Shown piece by piece: positions 35,568-44,071 of a stretch of DNA of 64,000 nt. The translations under genes were made by a program, and so were the position numbers. The notes below the pieces were generated by a model, which had not been told where the DNA came from, did not search any database, and worked only from the letters and a program-made list of their open reading frames with translations. Source of the DNA: Bradyrhizobium cosmicum (GTDB lineage: Bacteria; Pseudomonadota; Alphaproteobacteria; Rhizobiales; Xanthobacteraceae); contig NZ_CP041656.2 in the NCBI RefSeq assembly GCF_007290395.2, forward strand, positions 4,774,001-4,838,000, written 5' to 3'. Position 1 is the stretch's first letter, and each line of letters opens with the position of its first letter.

Positions 35568-36722
35568 TTACACCACCTTCAACAGCGGAGAGCGCATTGC
35601 GCTGGCAAAGCGCGGCGACGACTGGACGAGATAGGGATCGGGCGCGATCGGCTCGCGGGATTCCAGCAGCACCTCGAATTGCCCGTTGACGGACGAGCGG
35701 CCGATCCGCGGCGTGAGCCAGGCGTGAAAGGTCTGCCGGTCGATACGGACCTCGCCTTGCGGCGCACGCAGCCGCTGATCGGCCACGGCGGCGCGCACCT
35801 TGCGCGCATCGTCGGTGCCGGCCTGCGACAATGCGGCCGCGAGCAGCTTGACCGCGATATAGGACGACTCGGCGTCGGCCGAAGAGACCGGTCCATCCGG
35901 AAAGGATTGCGCATACGCATTGATGAAGGCGGCATTCTCCGGCGAATTCAGAGACGAGAAATAGACGCTCGACGACAGATGTCCGTCGATGGCATCGGGC
36001 CCGATCTCCGGCAATTCCGGTTCGGACAGCGTGCAGCTCGCGACAGGAATTTCCGCGGCCTGATCGATCCCGCGTGCGCGGCAGGCGGCACGGAACGCGC
36101 GGAAGAAGGCATAGGCGCTGGTGCCGATCAGATTGTTGAAGACGACGTCCGGGCGTTGCTCGATGATCGCGGCAATGACCTGGTCGACCTCGGTATCGCC
36201 CATCGAGAGATAGCGCTCGGCGAGCACGGTACCGCCGCGCGCGATCAGCGCCTCGCGGAAGATGCGGTTGTTCTCCCAGGCCCAGATGTAATTCGAGCCG
36301 ATGCAGAAGGCGCGCGAGCCGACCCGGGACGCCAGATAGTCGACCAGCGGCAGCACGTGCTGGTTGGGCGCCGCGCCGGTATAGATGACGTTATCGGAAC
36401 TCTCGAAACCCTCGTAGTGCGAGGGATACCAGAGCAGCCCGTCGAACTTCTCGAAACACGGGATCACCTCCTTGCGGCTCGACGAGGTGTAGCAGCCGAC
36501 CACTTGGCGGATGCCGGAGCCGAGCAGCTCGAGGCTGAGCGAACGATAGCGCGCGAGGTCGCCCGACGGATTGACCACCACTGGCTCCAGCTCGATATCT
36601 TGGCTAGTTGCGTTGACCTCCTCAAACGCGAGCAACGCGCCATTGAGGATCGACCGCGCGACGACGCTGTAGGAGCCAGTCGTCGAGAACATCACGCCAA
36701 TTCGATAATGTCTTCGCGTCAT
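35568..36722 (-). CDS. amiC: AmiC-type amide sensor (binding-protein fold, no signal peptide)
   Basis: A 384-residue protein of the periplasmic-binding fold but without a signal peptide, fitting a cytoplasmic sensor. It starts TRRHYRIGVMFSTTGSYSVVARSILNGALLAFEEVN and has QVVGCYTSSSRKEVIPCFEKFDGLLWYPSHYEGFESSDNVIYTGAAPNQH, close to the AmiC/UrtA group. It should bind an amide and release AmiR. ATG 36722 is preferred because everything upstream is the leader with the terminator; an in-frame extension to 36788 would run through the terminator hairpin. Confidence 0.88.
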   Translation of the reverse strand: MTRRHYRIGVMFSTTGSYSVVARSILNGALLAFEEVNATSQDIELEPVVVNPSGDLARYRSLSLELLGSGIRQVVGCYTSSSRKEVIPCFEKFDGLLWYPSHYEGFESSDNVIYTGAAPNQHVLPLVDYLASRVGSRAFCIGSNYIWAWENNRIFREALIARGGTVLAERYLSMGDTEVDQVIAAIIEQRPDVVFNNLIGTSAYAFFRAFRAACRARGIDQAAEIPVASCTLSEPELPEIGPDAIDGHLSSSVYFSSLNSPENAAFINAYAQSFPDGPVSSADAESSYIAVKLLAAALSQAGTDDARKVRAAVADQRLRAPQGEVRIDRQTFHAWLTPRIGRSSVNGQFEVLLESREPIAPDPYLVQSSPRFASAMRSPLLKVV

Positions 36723-36732
36723 CACTCGATCC

Positions 36733-36772
36733 AAAACAAAAAAGCGCCCGCCGGCTGTAAAGCCGAGGGCGC
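36733..36772 (-). terminator. Leader terminator upstream of the amiC-amiR-amide operon
   Basis: On the minus strand a hairpin (outer stem GCGCCC/GGGCGC of 6 pairs, inner stem CGGCT/AGCCG of 5 pairs, loop TTAC) is followed by TTTTTTGTTTT. It ends 11 bases before the amiC ATG at 36722, with GGAT the only ribosome-binding candidate between. Its position requires read-through for any expression of the operon. Confidence 0.85.
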
Positions 36773-36829
36773 GCTCGCCGCCAACCAAACACGCATTTGC
36801 GTGGCGTTGGAAATGGTTTGAACTTGTTC

Positions 36830-36856
36830 GCGTTGACGGGCTGCCTTGCCCGACGC
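36830..36856 (-). promoter_or_regulatory. Candidate ANTAR-binding hairpin in the amide operon leader
   Basis: The minus strand folds as GCGT-CGGGC, hexaloop AAGGCA, GCCCG, a TCA bulge, then ACGC. The hexaloop carries A at position 1 and G at position 4, the conserved bases of ANTAR RNA targets. A second smaller hairpin (CACGC-AAAT-GCGTG, 36790-36803) lies between it and the terminator but has a tetraloop, so the second half of the motif is not clear. Confidence 0.66.
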
Positions 36857-36987
36857 TCGTGCATTACGGTCGTTGAGATCGGTTATTATGTCAAGCGCGT
36901 TGTTGCAGCGAAGATTGCCGCAATTCGTGCCGACGTGTAGCAAAACTGTGCAGTGCGGTCAGGGGCACCCGGAACTCCGTCTGCCCA

Positions 36988-37911
36988 TCACTTTGTCGCG
37001 TCGATCCATATTCCCGGCTCTGAATGCTCCCGGATGTGGCTGACGAGAAAATCGGAAAACACCCTGATCTTGGCGGGCAGCCGGACGCGGTTCTGATAGG
37101 CGATGTTCATGGTGAGCAGCGGCAGCTCCCAACCCATCAGCACGGGCACCAGACGGCCGGCCGCGATATCGCTCTGCACAATGTAGAGCGGCTGGATCAG
37201 GATGCCGAGACCGGCACGCGCAGCGCCGCAGATGATCTGACCGTCATTGCTGTCGAGCGTCGGTGCGATCCGGATCGTCTGCGTTGCACCCCCCTGGCTC
37301 AGGCGCAGCGAATAGGGATCGTTGGCGAGATTGTAGATCAGCATGTTGTGGCGGGCGAGATCGGCGGGATGCTCCGGCCGTCCGTGCTTCTCCAGATAGG
37401 ACGGGGCAGCCGCGAGCACGCGATGCATCTGGCCGATGCGGCGGACGATGATGTTGGAATCCGGTTCCTGCTCGCGCGTGCGGATCGCCACGTCGATGCC
37501 GGCTTCGATGAAGTCCAGATAGCGGTTTGCGCTGGTGATCTGCACGCTGAGATCAGGATAGAGCGCGCGGAAGGCCGGCAGCATCGGCGCGAGATAGATC
37601 ATCGCGAAGGACAGCGAGCTCGTCACCCGCAGCATGCCCTTCGGCGACAGCGCTCGGTCGGAGACGGCGTCTTCGGCTTCGGCCAGCTCGTTCAGGAGCG
37701 GGCTGCAGCGCTGCAACAGCTCCTGCCCCGCTTCGGTCAGCCATTGCCGGCGCGTGTTGCGCTCGATCAGCCGGACCGCAAGCCGCTCCTCCAGCGCGCT
37801 GAGATGGCGGCTGGCAGCCGCGTTCGACATCCGCAGCGTATCGGCGGCCTTGGACAGGCTGCCGAGCTCAGCGGTTCTGGAGAAGACTTCGAGTTGGAGC
37901 AGTCGGTCCAT
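36988..37911 (-). CDS. LysR-type transcriptional regulator
   Basis: A 307-residue LTTR. The N-terminal winged helix-turn-helix reads LLQLEVFSRTAELGSLSKAADTLRMSNAAASRHLSALEERL, and the co-inducer domain begins near residue 90 (GMLRVTSSLSFAMIYLAPMLPAF) with the later AIRTREQEPDSNIIVRRIG. It is divergent from the Dabb/maleylacetate reductase operon across 107 bases, the typical LTTR layout, so it probably controls that operon. Its own transcript runs toward the amide operon leader. Confidence 0.92.
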   Translation of the reverse strand: MDRLLQLEVFSRTAELGSLSKAADTLRMSNAAASRHLSALEERLAVRLIERNTRRQWLTEAGQELLQRCSPLLNELAEAEDAVSDRALSPKGMLRVTSSLSFAMIYLAPMLPAFRALYPDLSVQITSANRYLDFIEAGIDVAIRTREQEPDSNIIVRRIGQMHRVLAAAPSYLEKHGRPEHPADLARHNMLIYNLANDPYSLRLSQGGATQTIRIAPTLDSNDGQIICGAARAGLGILIQPLYIVQSDIAAGRLVPVLMGWELPLLTMNIAYQNRVRLPAKIRVFSDFLVSHIREHSEPGIWIDATK

Positions 37912-38018
37912 TTTTTCACAAATCGGAAAAGAGACTTACAAATTTTGGTCTTTATTTCCACTTTCCGCAAGGCAAAATAGCGCCAACAAAGCACAATGGC
38001 AGGCGAGGAAATCAGGAA
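37912..38018. promoter_or_regulatory. Divergent promoter region between LysR regulator and catabolic operon
   Basis: The region is markedly AT-richer than its surroundings. An inverted repeat TTTTC-N8-GAAAA (37913-37930), which includes a T-N11-A form, lies right at the LysR gene start and is a candidate autoregulatory site. AGGAAATCAGGAA before the 38019 ATG is the likely ribosome-binding stretch. Confidence 0.45.
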
Positions 38019-38342
38019 ATGTCGGGCCCGATCAGGCACATCGTGATGTGGCGGCTACGCGGGGAGACCCCGGATGAGCGCGCCGCGGCCCGGGTCAAGG
38101 TCAAGACCCTGTTCGAAGGCCTGCGCGGCCGGATCGACGGCCTCACCCATATTGAAGTCGGTGTCGACGTCAGCGATGTCGACTACGCCTGCGATGTCGT
38201 TCTGTTCTCCGAATTCACCGACCACGCCGCGCTGGCGGCCTACGCCACCCACCCTGAGCATTTGCGTGTCCGCGAGGCGCTGGGCGACTTGCGGATCGGA
38301 CGCTTCCAGGTCGATTATCCCATCAAAGAGACCGGCGCATGA
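38019..38342 (+). CDS. Dabb-domain (stress-responsive alpha/beta barrel) protein
   Basis: A 107-residue protein with the Dabb pattern: IRHIVMWRLRGETPDERAAARVKVKTLFEGLRGRIDGLTHIEVGVD, then DVVLFSEFTDHAALAAYATHPEHLRV. Members form dimeric ferredoxin-like barrels; some act on aromatic or polyketide intermediates. It is the first gene of the catabolic operon and overlaps the maleylacetate reductase start by four bases, so a role in the same aromatic pathway is likely. A GGAAAT-GGAA stretch precedes the ATG. Confidence 0.88.
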   Translation: MSGPIRHIVMWRLRGETPDERAAARVKVKTLFEGLRGRIDGLTHIEVGVDVSDVDYACDVVLFSEFTDHAALAAYATHPEHLRVREALGDLRIGRFQVDYPIKETGA

Positions 38343-39418
38343 TCGGTTCGTTCACCTTCGAAAACCTGCCCTGCCGTGTCGTGTTCGGCAGCGGAACGCT
38401 GGCCTCGGCTAGGGCCGAGGTGGAGCGGCTCGGCGGCAAGCGCGCCCTGGTGCTGACGACGCCGCAGCAGGAGGCACAAGGCAAGAGCCTGGGAGCCGCG
38501 CTCGGCCCGCTCTATGCCGGCATTTTTCCCGGCGCGACCATGCACACCCCGGTCGAGGTCACGGAGCGCGCGCTCGCGGCGATGAAGGGGTGCGAGGTCG
38601 ACTGCGTGGTCTCGCTCGGCGGCGGCTCCACGACCGGCCTCGGCAAGGCGCTCGCCTTGCGCACCGGCGTCAACCAGCTCTGCATTCCCACCACCTATGC
38701 CGGCTCGGAGATGACGCCGATCCTCGGCCAGACCGATAACGGCCTGAAGACCACGGTGCGCGACGCGGCCGTGCTTCCGGAGACCGTGATCTACGATGTC
38801 GATCTCACCCTGACGCTGCCGGCCAGCCTCGCCGCAACGTCCGGCATCAACGCGATAGCCCATGCGGTGGAAGCGCTTTACGCGCGCGACACCAATCCCG
38901 TGACATCGCTGATGGCGGAAGAAGGCATCCGGGCCTTGGCCCGCGCCCTGCCCGCCATTGCCTTAAAGAGTGACGACCGCGAGGCCCGCACCGAGGCGCT
39001 CTATGGGGCCTGGCTGTGCGGGGTCTGCCTCGGCACGGTCGGCATGGCGCTGCATCACAAGCTCTGCCATACACTCGGCGGCACGTTCGATCTGCCGCAT
39101 GCGGAAACCCACACCATCGTGCTGCCGCATGCGCTGGCGTACAACGCACCGGCCGTGCCCGATGCGATGGCGCGGATCTCGCGTGCGATCGGCGCGGCCG
39201 ATGCCTCGCAGGGACTCTTCGACCTCGCGAAACGGCTGGGCGCCAGGCTGGCCCTGCGCGACATCGGCATGCCCGAGAGCGGCATCGACAAGGCAGCCGA
39301 TCTCGCCGTCACCAATGCCTACTGGAATCCGCGCCCGCTCGAGCGGGGCGCCATCCGCGACCTTATTGCGCGCGCCTGGGCCGGCGAGCCGCCGGTTGCC
39401 ATCAAAGCGGCGGCATGA
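38339..39418 (+). CDS. Maleylacetate reductase
   Basis: A 359-residue enzyme of the iron-containing alcohol dehydrogenase superfamily that reduces maleylacetate to 3-oxoadipate with NAD(P)H, the last peripheral step of hydroxyquinol and chloroaromatic breakdown. Visible are VVSLGGGSTTGLGKALALRTG (nucleotide-binding), PTTYAGSEMTPILGQTDNGLKTT (the maleylacetate reductase form), and the metal-region HHKLCHTLGGTFDLPHAETHTIVLPHALAYN. It overlaps the Dabb gene and is followed four bases later by an amidohydrolase. Confidence 0.95.
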   Translation: MIGSFTFENLPCRVVFGSGTLASARAEVERLGGKRALVLTTPQQEAQGKSLGAALGPLYAGIFPGATMHTPVEVTERALAAMKGCEVDCVVSLGGGSTTGLGKALALRTGVNQLCIPTTYAGSEMTPILGQTDNGLKTTVRDAAVLPETVIYDVDLTLTLPASLAATSGINAIAHAVEALYARDTNPVTSLMAEEGIRALARALPAIALKSDDREARTEALYGAWLCGVCLGTVGMALHHKLCHTLGGTFDLPHAETHTIVLPHALAYNAPAVPDAMARISRAIGAADASQGLFDLAKRLGARLALRDIGMPESGIDKAADLAVTNAYWNPRPLERGAIRDLIARAWAGEPPVAIKAAA

Positions 39419-39422
39419 AGAG

Positions 39423-40796
39423 ATGCAGCGCACGCTGATCAAATCCGCCACGGTCATCAGCATGGATGACGCGATCGGCGATCTCAATACCGGCGATGTG
39501 CTGATCGAGGGCAGCCGCATCGTCGACGTGCGTCCGTCGATCGAGCTCGGGAGCGGTGCGAGCGAGACCGAGATCGTCGACGGCAAAGGCCGCATCGTCA
39601 TCCCCGGCCTGATCAATGCGCATATGCACACCTGGCAGACCGGCTTGCGCGGCTATGCCGCCAACTGGACGTTGCTGGAATATTTCCGCCACATGCATGC
39701 CGGGCTCGCGACCGTGTTCCGACCGGAGGACATCCACATTGCGACGCTGGTCGGCGCGCTCAACCAGATCAATTGCGGCACGACCACGCTGGTCGACTGG
39801 TGCCACAACAATCCGACACCCGATCACACCGACGCGGCCGTGCGCGGCCTGATCGAAAGCGGCATCCGCGGCGCCTTCTTCCACGGCTCGCCGAAGCCCG
39901 AGCCGAAGCCAGGCGAGCCGCATTTCTCCGAGGTTCCGCATCCGCGCCGCGAGATCGAACGGCTGCTGGCGGGCCCCCTCGCCGACCGCGATGGCCTCGT
40001 CACGCTCGGGCTTGCCATCCTTGGCCCGCATTATTCGACGCTCGACGTCGCCATGCACGATTTCCGCCTGGCGCGGGAGCTGAAGCTGATCGCATCGATG
40101 CATCAGGGCGGCGGTCCGGCCAAGACGCCGGGGGGCTGGGAGAAGCTGATCGAGGCCGGCCTGGTCGGCCCCGGCGCCAACATCGTCCATGGCAACGACC
40201 TGCCCGACGATCTCCTCGACAGGCTGGTCGATCTCGGCGTGTCGTTCTCGGTGACGCCTGAGAATGAGATGATCCAGGGGCATGGTTTTCCGATCACCGG
40301 GCGGCTGCTCAAGCGCGGCGTGCGGCCGACGATCGGCATTGATCTGGAGTCCGTGCTGGCCGGCGACCTCTTCGGCGTTGCCCGCATCGCACTGTCGATG
40401 CAGCGGGCACTCGACAATGCGGAGTCGCGTAAAGAGAGCGGCACCATTCCGGCGACGACCACGATCCCCGTTCGGGAAGCGCTACGCTGGATCACGACGG
40501 AAGGCGCCCGCATGCTCGGCCGCGAGGACCAGATCGGATCTCTGACGCCGGGCAAGCTCGCCGACCTCGTCGTCATCAATGCGTCCGATCTCAACCTTGT
40601 CCCGGTGCACGATCCCGTCGCGACCGTCGTGATGCAGACGGGCCTTGCCAATATCGAGGCCGTCATGATCGGCGGCGCCTGGAAGAAGCGGAACAGCCGG
40701 TTGCTGGTCGAGGGGCTGGAAGCGAAGAAAGAGCTGCTGGCGCAATCCGGCCGGCGGTTGGTGCAGGACATCGAACGACAGGGACGCGCCGCCTGA
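39423..40796 (+). CDS. Amidohydrolase (TrzA/AtzA-like, cytosine-deaminase branch)
   Basis: A 457-residue metal-dependent hydrolase. It has the N-terminal beta-sandwich start (MQRTLIKSATVISMDDAIGDLNTGDVLIEG), the metal-binding GLINAHMHTWQTGLRG, the later His/Asp sites (SMHQGGGP, HGNDLPDD, IGIDLESVLAGDLF) and the C-terminal GREDQIGSLTPGKLADLVVI. This branch contains deaminases and dechlorinases of ring compounds such as s-triazines and N6-substituted purines. In this operon it may remove an amino or other group from the aromatic substrate; the substrate is unknown. The frame is open upstream to 38970 but that part is antisense-like overlap, so ATG 39423 is used. Confidence 0.85.
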   Translation: MQRTLIKSATVISMDDAIGDLNTGDVLIEGSRIVDVRPSIELGSGASETEIVDGKGRIVIPGLINAHMHTWQTGLRGYAANWTLLEYFRHMHAGLATVFRPEDIHIATLVGALNQINCGTTTLVDWCHNNPTPDHTDAAVRGLIESGIRGAFFHGSPKPEPKPGEPHFSEVPHPRREIERLLAGPLADRDGLVTLGLAILGPHYSTLDVAMHDFRLARELKLIASMHQGGGPAKTPGGWEKLIEAGLVGPGANIVHGNDLPDDLLDRLVDLGVSFSVTPENEMIQGHGFPITGRLLKRGVRPTIGIDLESVLAGDLFGVARIALSMQRALDNAESRKESGTIPATTTIPVREALRWITTEGARMLGREDQIGSLTPGKLADLVVINASDLNLVPVHDPVATVVMQTGLANIEAVMIGGAWKKRNSRLLVEGLEAKKELLAQSGRRLVQDIERQGRAA

Positions 40797-40816
40797 GCGG
40801 CCAACGGACAACAGCA

Positions 40817-41719
40817 ATGACAGACGCATCAACGAACGTCGCTTTCATCGGGATCGGCAAGATGGGCCTGCCGATGTCGGCCCTCGTCGCCAAGGCCGGC
40901 TATGCCGTCACCGCGTTCGATCAGAACGCGGCGCGGATCAGCGAAGCGCGGGCGCAAGGCATCTCAATCGCAGCATCGCCGGCGGAAGCTGTCAGCGGCA
41001 AGGCTGCGGTCATCACGTCCCTGCCCGATGACGCGGCCTTGCGCGGCGCCCTACTCGGCCCGACCGGGCTGATCGCCGCGATGGCGCCCGGAGCCGTCTT
41101 GATCGAGACCAGCACCGTGAGCGTCGAGGCGTCCGCCGAAGTTGCGGCCGCCGGGCAGGCGCGCGGAATTGCCTATCTGCGCTCGCCGGTCTCCGGGAAC
41201 GCCAGCATCGTCCACACCGGCGCGCTGACCTGCTTCGTGTCAGGGCCGAAGGACGCCTTCGAGAACGCGAAGCCGCTGTTCGCAGCCTTCACCCGCGCCC
41301 AGACTTATCTCGGGCCCGCCGAGGAAGCGCGCTACGCAAAACTCTCGGTCAATCTGATGATCGCGGTATCCGCCGCGATGATGGCGGAGAGCCTGGCGCT
41401 CGCGCGCAAGGGCGGCATCGCCTGGCAGGATATTCTGAAGGTGCTCGACGACAGCGCCGTGGCCTCGCCCATGGTGAAATACAAGACCGCACCGCTGCGC
41501 AACCGCGATTTCGAGTCGACCTTCTCCTGCAAGCAGATGGCCAAGGATCTCGACCTCATTCTCGGCGCTGGCCATGCCGTTGGCGTGCCGCTCCAGCTCG
41601 CCGCCCAAGTGCGCGAGACCTACGGCTCGCTGGTGGCGCAGGGCGACGGCGACGCCGACTTCATCGCGACCGTCAAGCACCTGGAACGGCTGTCCGGGCT
41701 TGGCGAACCCAAATTCTGA
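40817..41719 (+). CDS. NAD(P)-dependent dehydrogenase, 3-hydroxyisobutyrate dehydrogenase family
   Basis: A 300-residue beta-hydroxyacid dehydrogenase: NAD-binding FIGIGKMGLPMSALVAKAGYAVTAFDQN, substrate-binding SPVSGNASIVHTGALTCFVSG and the catalytic Lys in YAKLSVNLMIAVSAAMMAES. The C-terminal half SPMVKYKTAPLRNRDFESTFSCKQMAKDLDLIL is typical. It lies 20 bases after the amidohydrolase and 14 before the dioxygenase gene. The exact substrate in the pathway is unknown. Confidence 0.9.
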   Translation: MTDASTNVAFIGIGKMGLPMSALVAKAGYAVTAFDQNAARISEARAQGISIAASPAEAVSGKAAVITSLPDDAALRGALLGPTGLIAAMAPGAVLIETSTVSVEASAEVAAAGQARGIAYLRSPVSGNASIVHTGALTCFVSGPKDAFENAKPLFAAFTRAQTYLGPAEEARYAKLSVNLMIAVSAAMMAESLALARKGGIAWQDILKVLDDSAVASPMVKYKTAPLRNRDFESTFSCKQMAKDLDLILGAGHAVGVPLQLAAQVRETYGSLVAQGDGDADFIATVKHLERLSGLGEPKF

Positions 41720-41733
41720 TCGCGGAGACATAG

Positions 41734-42618
41734 ATGCGCAACTTCGACGAAAACACGATTACCGACGCGGTGCTGGAGAGGATCAAGGACGCAACCGATC
41801 CGCGCATCAAGCAGGTAAGCGAGGCACTGGTGCGCCATCTCCATGCCTTCGTCCGCGAGGTGCGGCCGACCCAGAAGGAATGGGAATACGGCATCGACTT
41901 CCTGACCCGCACCGGCCACATGTGCGACGACAAGCGCCAGGAGTTCATCCTGCTGTCGGATGCGCTGGGTGTCTCCATGCTGGTGGATGCGATCAACCAT
42001 CCCGTGCCGGAGGGCGCGACCGAGACCACGGTGCTTGGCCCGTTCTTCGTCCAGGCCGCGCCCGAGAAGGATAGCGGCGCCGATATCTCGGGCCCGATGG
42101 AAGGTGATCCGATGCTGGTCACTGGCTCCGTCTCGACCGTCGACGGCCAACCGCTCGTAGGCGCCACCGTCGACGTCTGGCATTCCGACGACGACGGCTA
42201 TTACGACGTACAGCAGCTCGACGACATCGGCGATCTCGCGATGCGCGCCCGCTTCCACACCGATGGCAACGGCCGCTTCCATTTCTGGTCGATCAAGCCT
42301 GCCGCTTATCCGATCCCGCATGACGGCCCGGTCGGCGAGATGCTGGAGGTTCAGGGCCGTCATCCCTGGCGCCCTGCGCATGTCCACTTCATGATCTCGG
42401 CGCCAGGCTTCGAGCAACTCGTCACGCACGTGTTCGTCGCCGGCGACCAATATCTCGACAGCGACGTGGTGTTCGGCGTCAAGGACAGCCTGATCCGCGA
42501 ATTCGTCCGGCATTCTGCCGGCCGTGCGCCGGATGGTCGCATGGTGGAGCGCGACTATTTTCACCTCAATTACGATTTCGGCCTGAAGCAGCTCGCGAGC
42601 AACGCAAGAGCCGCCTAG
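41734..42618 (+). CDS. Intradiol dioxygenase, hydroxyquinol 1,2-dioxygenase type
   Basis: A 294-residue non-heme Fe(III) dioxygenase. The N-terminal helical linker domain (RIKQVSEALVRHLHAFVREVRPTQKEWEYGIDFLTRTGHMCDDKRQEFILLSDALGVSMLVDAI) is that of catechol/hydroxyquinol dioxygenases. Likely iron ligands are the Tyr in DDGYYDVQ, the Tyr in AAYPIPHDG and two His in HPWRPAHVHFMI. The neighbouring maleylacetate reductase argues for hydroxyquinol, whose cleavage gives maleylacetate. A chlorocatechol substrate is less likely because no cycloisomerase or dienelactone hydrolase is present. Confidence 0.92.
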   Translation: MRNFDENTITDAVLERIKDATDPRIKQVSEALVRHLHAFVREVRPTQKEWEYGIDFLTRTGHMCDDKRQEFILLSDALGVSMLVDAINHPVPEGATETTVLGPFFVQAAPEKDSGADISGPMEGDPMLVTGSVSTVDGQPLVGATVDVWHSDDDGYYDVQQLDDIGDLAMRARFHTDGNGRFHFWSIKPAAYPIPHDGPVGEMLEVQGRHPWRPAHVHFMISAPGFEQLVTHVFVAGDQYLDSDVVFGVKDSLIREFVRHSAGRAPDGRMVERDYFHLNYDFGLKQLASNARAA

Positions 42619-42676
42619 ACTGGACGGCGACGGACCGAACAAGAGTCCGGCGACAGGGAGCAGACGGGAGTTAGGG

Positions 42677-44071
42677 ATGGGACCGCGGGTCAACACGAGC
42701 ACATTGGCCGAACGCCTCACCGGCATGATCGGTCCGCGCGCGAGCGTTGCGCGCGGCTTGCTCGACCAGCATGGGCAGAGCGAGTCGCACTATCGCAACT
42801 TGCCGCCCGACATCGTCGTCTTCCCGGAGACGACTCAGGAAGTCGCTGAGATCGTCAAACTGTGCGCCGGCGCCGGCATGCCGATCGTCCCGTTCGGCGC
42901 AGGCACGTCGCTTGAAGGCAATGCAGCCGCGGTTGCCGGCGGCGTCTGCTTCGACTTCGCGCGCATGAACAAGGTACTCAATTTGCACGACAGCGACATG
43001 GACGTCGTGGTGCAGCCCGGCATCACGCGCAAGCAGCTCAATGCCGAGCTGCGCGGCACCGGCCTGTTCTTCCCGATCGATCCTGGCGCCGATGCCTCGA
43101 TCGGCGGCATGGCCTCGACGCGCGCATCCGGAACCATGGCGGTGCGCTACGGCACCATGAAGGACAATGTCATGGCGCTGGAGGTGGTGCTGGCCGACGG
43201 CCGCGTGATCCGCACCGCGAGGCGCGCGCGCAAATCGGCTGCCGGCTACGATCTGACGCGCATGTTCGTGGGCGCGGAGGGAACGCTCGGTGTCATCACC
43301 GAGATCACGCTGAAGGTGCATCCCGTGCCGCAGGCGATCTCGGCTGCGGTCTGCAGCTTCGATACGCTGCACAACGCGGTCGACACCGCGATCTCCGTGA
43401 TCCAGTCCGCGATCCCCGTGGCGCGCATCGAGTTGCTCGACGACGTCATGATGCGCGGCATCAACGCCTACGCCAAGCTCGGCTATCGCGAGGCCCCAAC
43501 CCTGTTCTTCGAATTCCACGGCTCCGAGAGCTCCGTCGCCGAGCAGGCCGAGGCCGCACAGGCGATCGCCGCCGACCATGGCGGTCATGGCTTTGCCTGG
43601 GCCAAGGCACCGGAAGACCGCAGCCGGCTCTGGCACGCCCGCGACAATACGCTCTATGCCGGCCTCGGCTTGCGACCTGGCGCGCGCGCCGTGATCACCG
43701 ATGTCTGCGTGCCGATCTCGCGGCTGGCCGAATGCCTGACCGAGACGCGGCGCGATGCGGACGAGCACGGCTTTACCGCGCCGATCGTGGGCCATGTCGG
43801 CGACGGCAATTTCCACATGCTGATCCTGATCGACCCGGCCAGGCCCGAGGAAACCGAAGGTGCCAAGGCCCTGCAGGCCCGCATGGTCGCCCGCGCCATT
43901 GCGATGGACGGCACCTGCACCGGCGAGCACGGCATCGGGATCGGCAAGATCGACTATCTCACCGACGAGCTCGGCGAGGCCGTCGACGTGATGCGGTCGA
44001 TCAAGACGGCACTCGATCCCGATGGACTGATGAACCCCGGGAAGATCTTTGCGAGCGGAGCGCGCGCATGA
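42677..44071 (+). CDS. FAD-linked oxidase (GlcD / D-lactate dehydrogenase type)
   Basis: A 464-residue flavoprotein with an FAD-binding PCMH domain (IVPFGAGTSLEGNAAAVAGGVCFDFARMNKVL; PGADASIGGMASTRASGTMAVRYGTMKDNVMALEVVLADG) and a C-terminal domain with VGHVGDGNFHMLILIDP and CTGEHGIGIGKIDYL, as in D-lactate and glycolate dehydrogenases. It would oxidise a 2-hydroxyacid and pass electrons to cytochrome or quinone. Its stop overlaps the next ATG (ATGA), coupling it to the ABC transporter genes. Confidence 0.9.
   Translation: MGPRVNTSTLAERLTGMIGPRASVARGLLDQHGQSESHYRNLPPDIVVFPETTQEVAEIVKLCAGAGMPIVPFGAGTSLEGNAAAVAGGVCFDFARMNKVLNLHDSDMDVVVQPGITRKQLNAELRGTGLFFPIDPGADASIGGMASTRASGTMAVRYGTMKDNVMALEVVLADGRVIRTARRARKSAAGYDLTRMFVGAEGTLGVITEITLKVHPVPQAISAAVCSFDTLHNAVDTAISVIQSAIPVARIELLDDVMMRGINAYAKLGYREAPTLFFEFHGSESSVAEQAEAAQAIAADHGGHGFAWAKAPEDRSRLWHARDNTLYAGLGLRPGARAVITDVCVPISRLAECLTETRRDADEHGFTAPIVGHVGDGNFHMLILIDPARPEETEGAKALQARMVARAIAMDGTCTGEHGIGIGKIDYLTDELGEAVDVMRSIKTALDPDGLMNPGKIFASGARA

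Noticed and set aside
36890..36960. Possible -24/-12 element upstream of the amide operon leader (GCAATTCGTGCC and similar)
   Set aside because: The separation between GC and CC is eight or eleven bases rather than the required ten, so it does not fit sigma-54.
38970..39422. Upstream extension of the amidohydrolase frame
   Set aside because: It overlaps the maleylacetate reductase gene in another frame; the family start is at ATG 39423.
43732..44067. Upstream extension of the double-ATPase frame
   Set aside because: It overlaps the FAD oxidase gene; the ABC module begins after ATG 44068.
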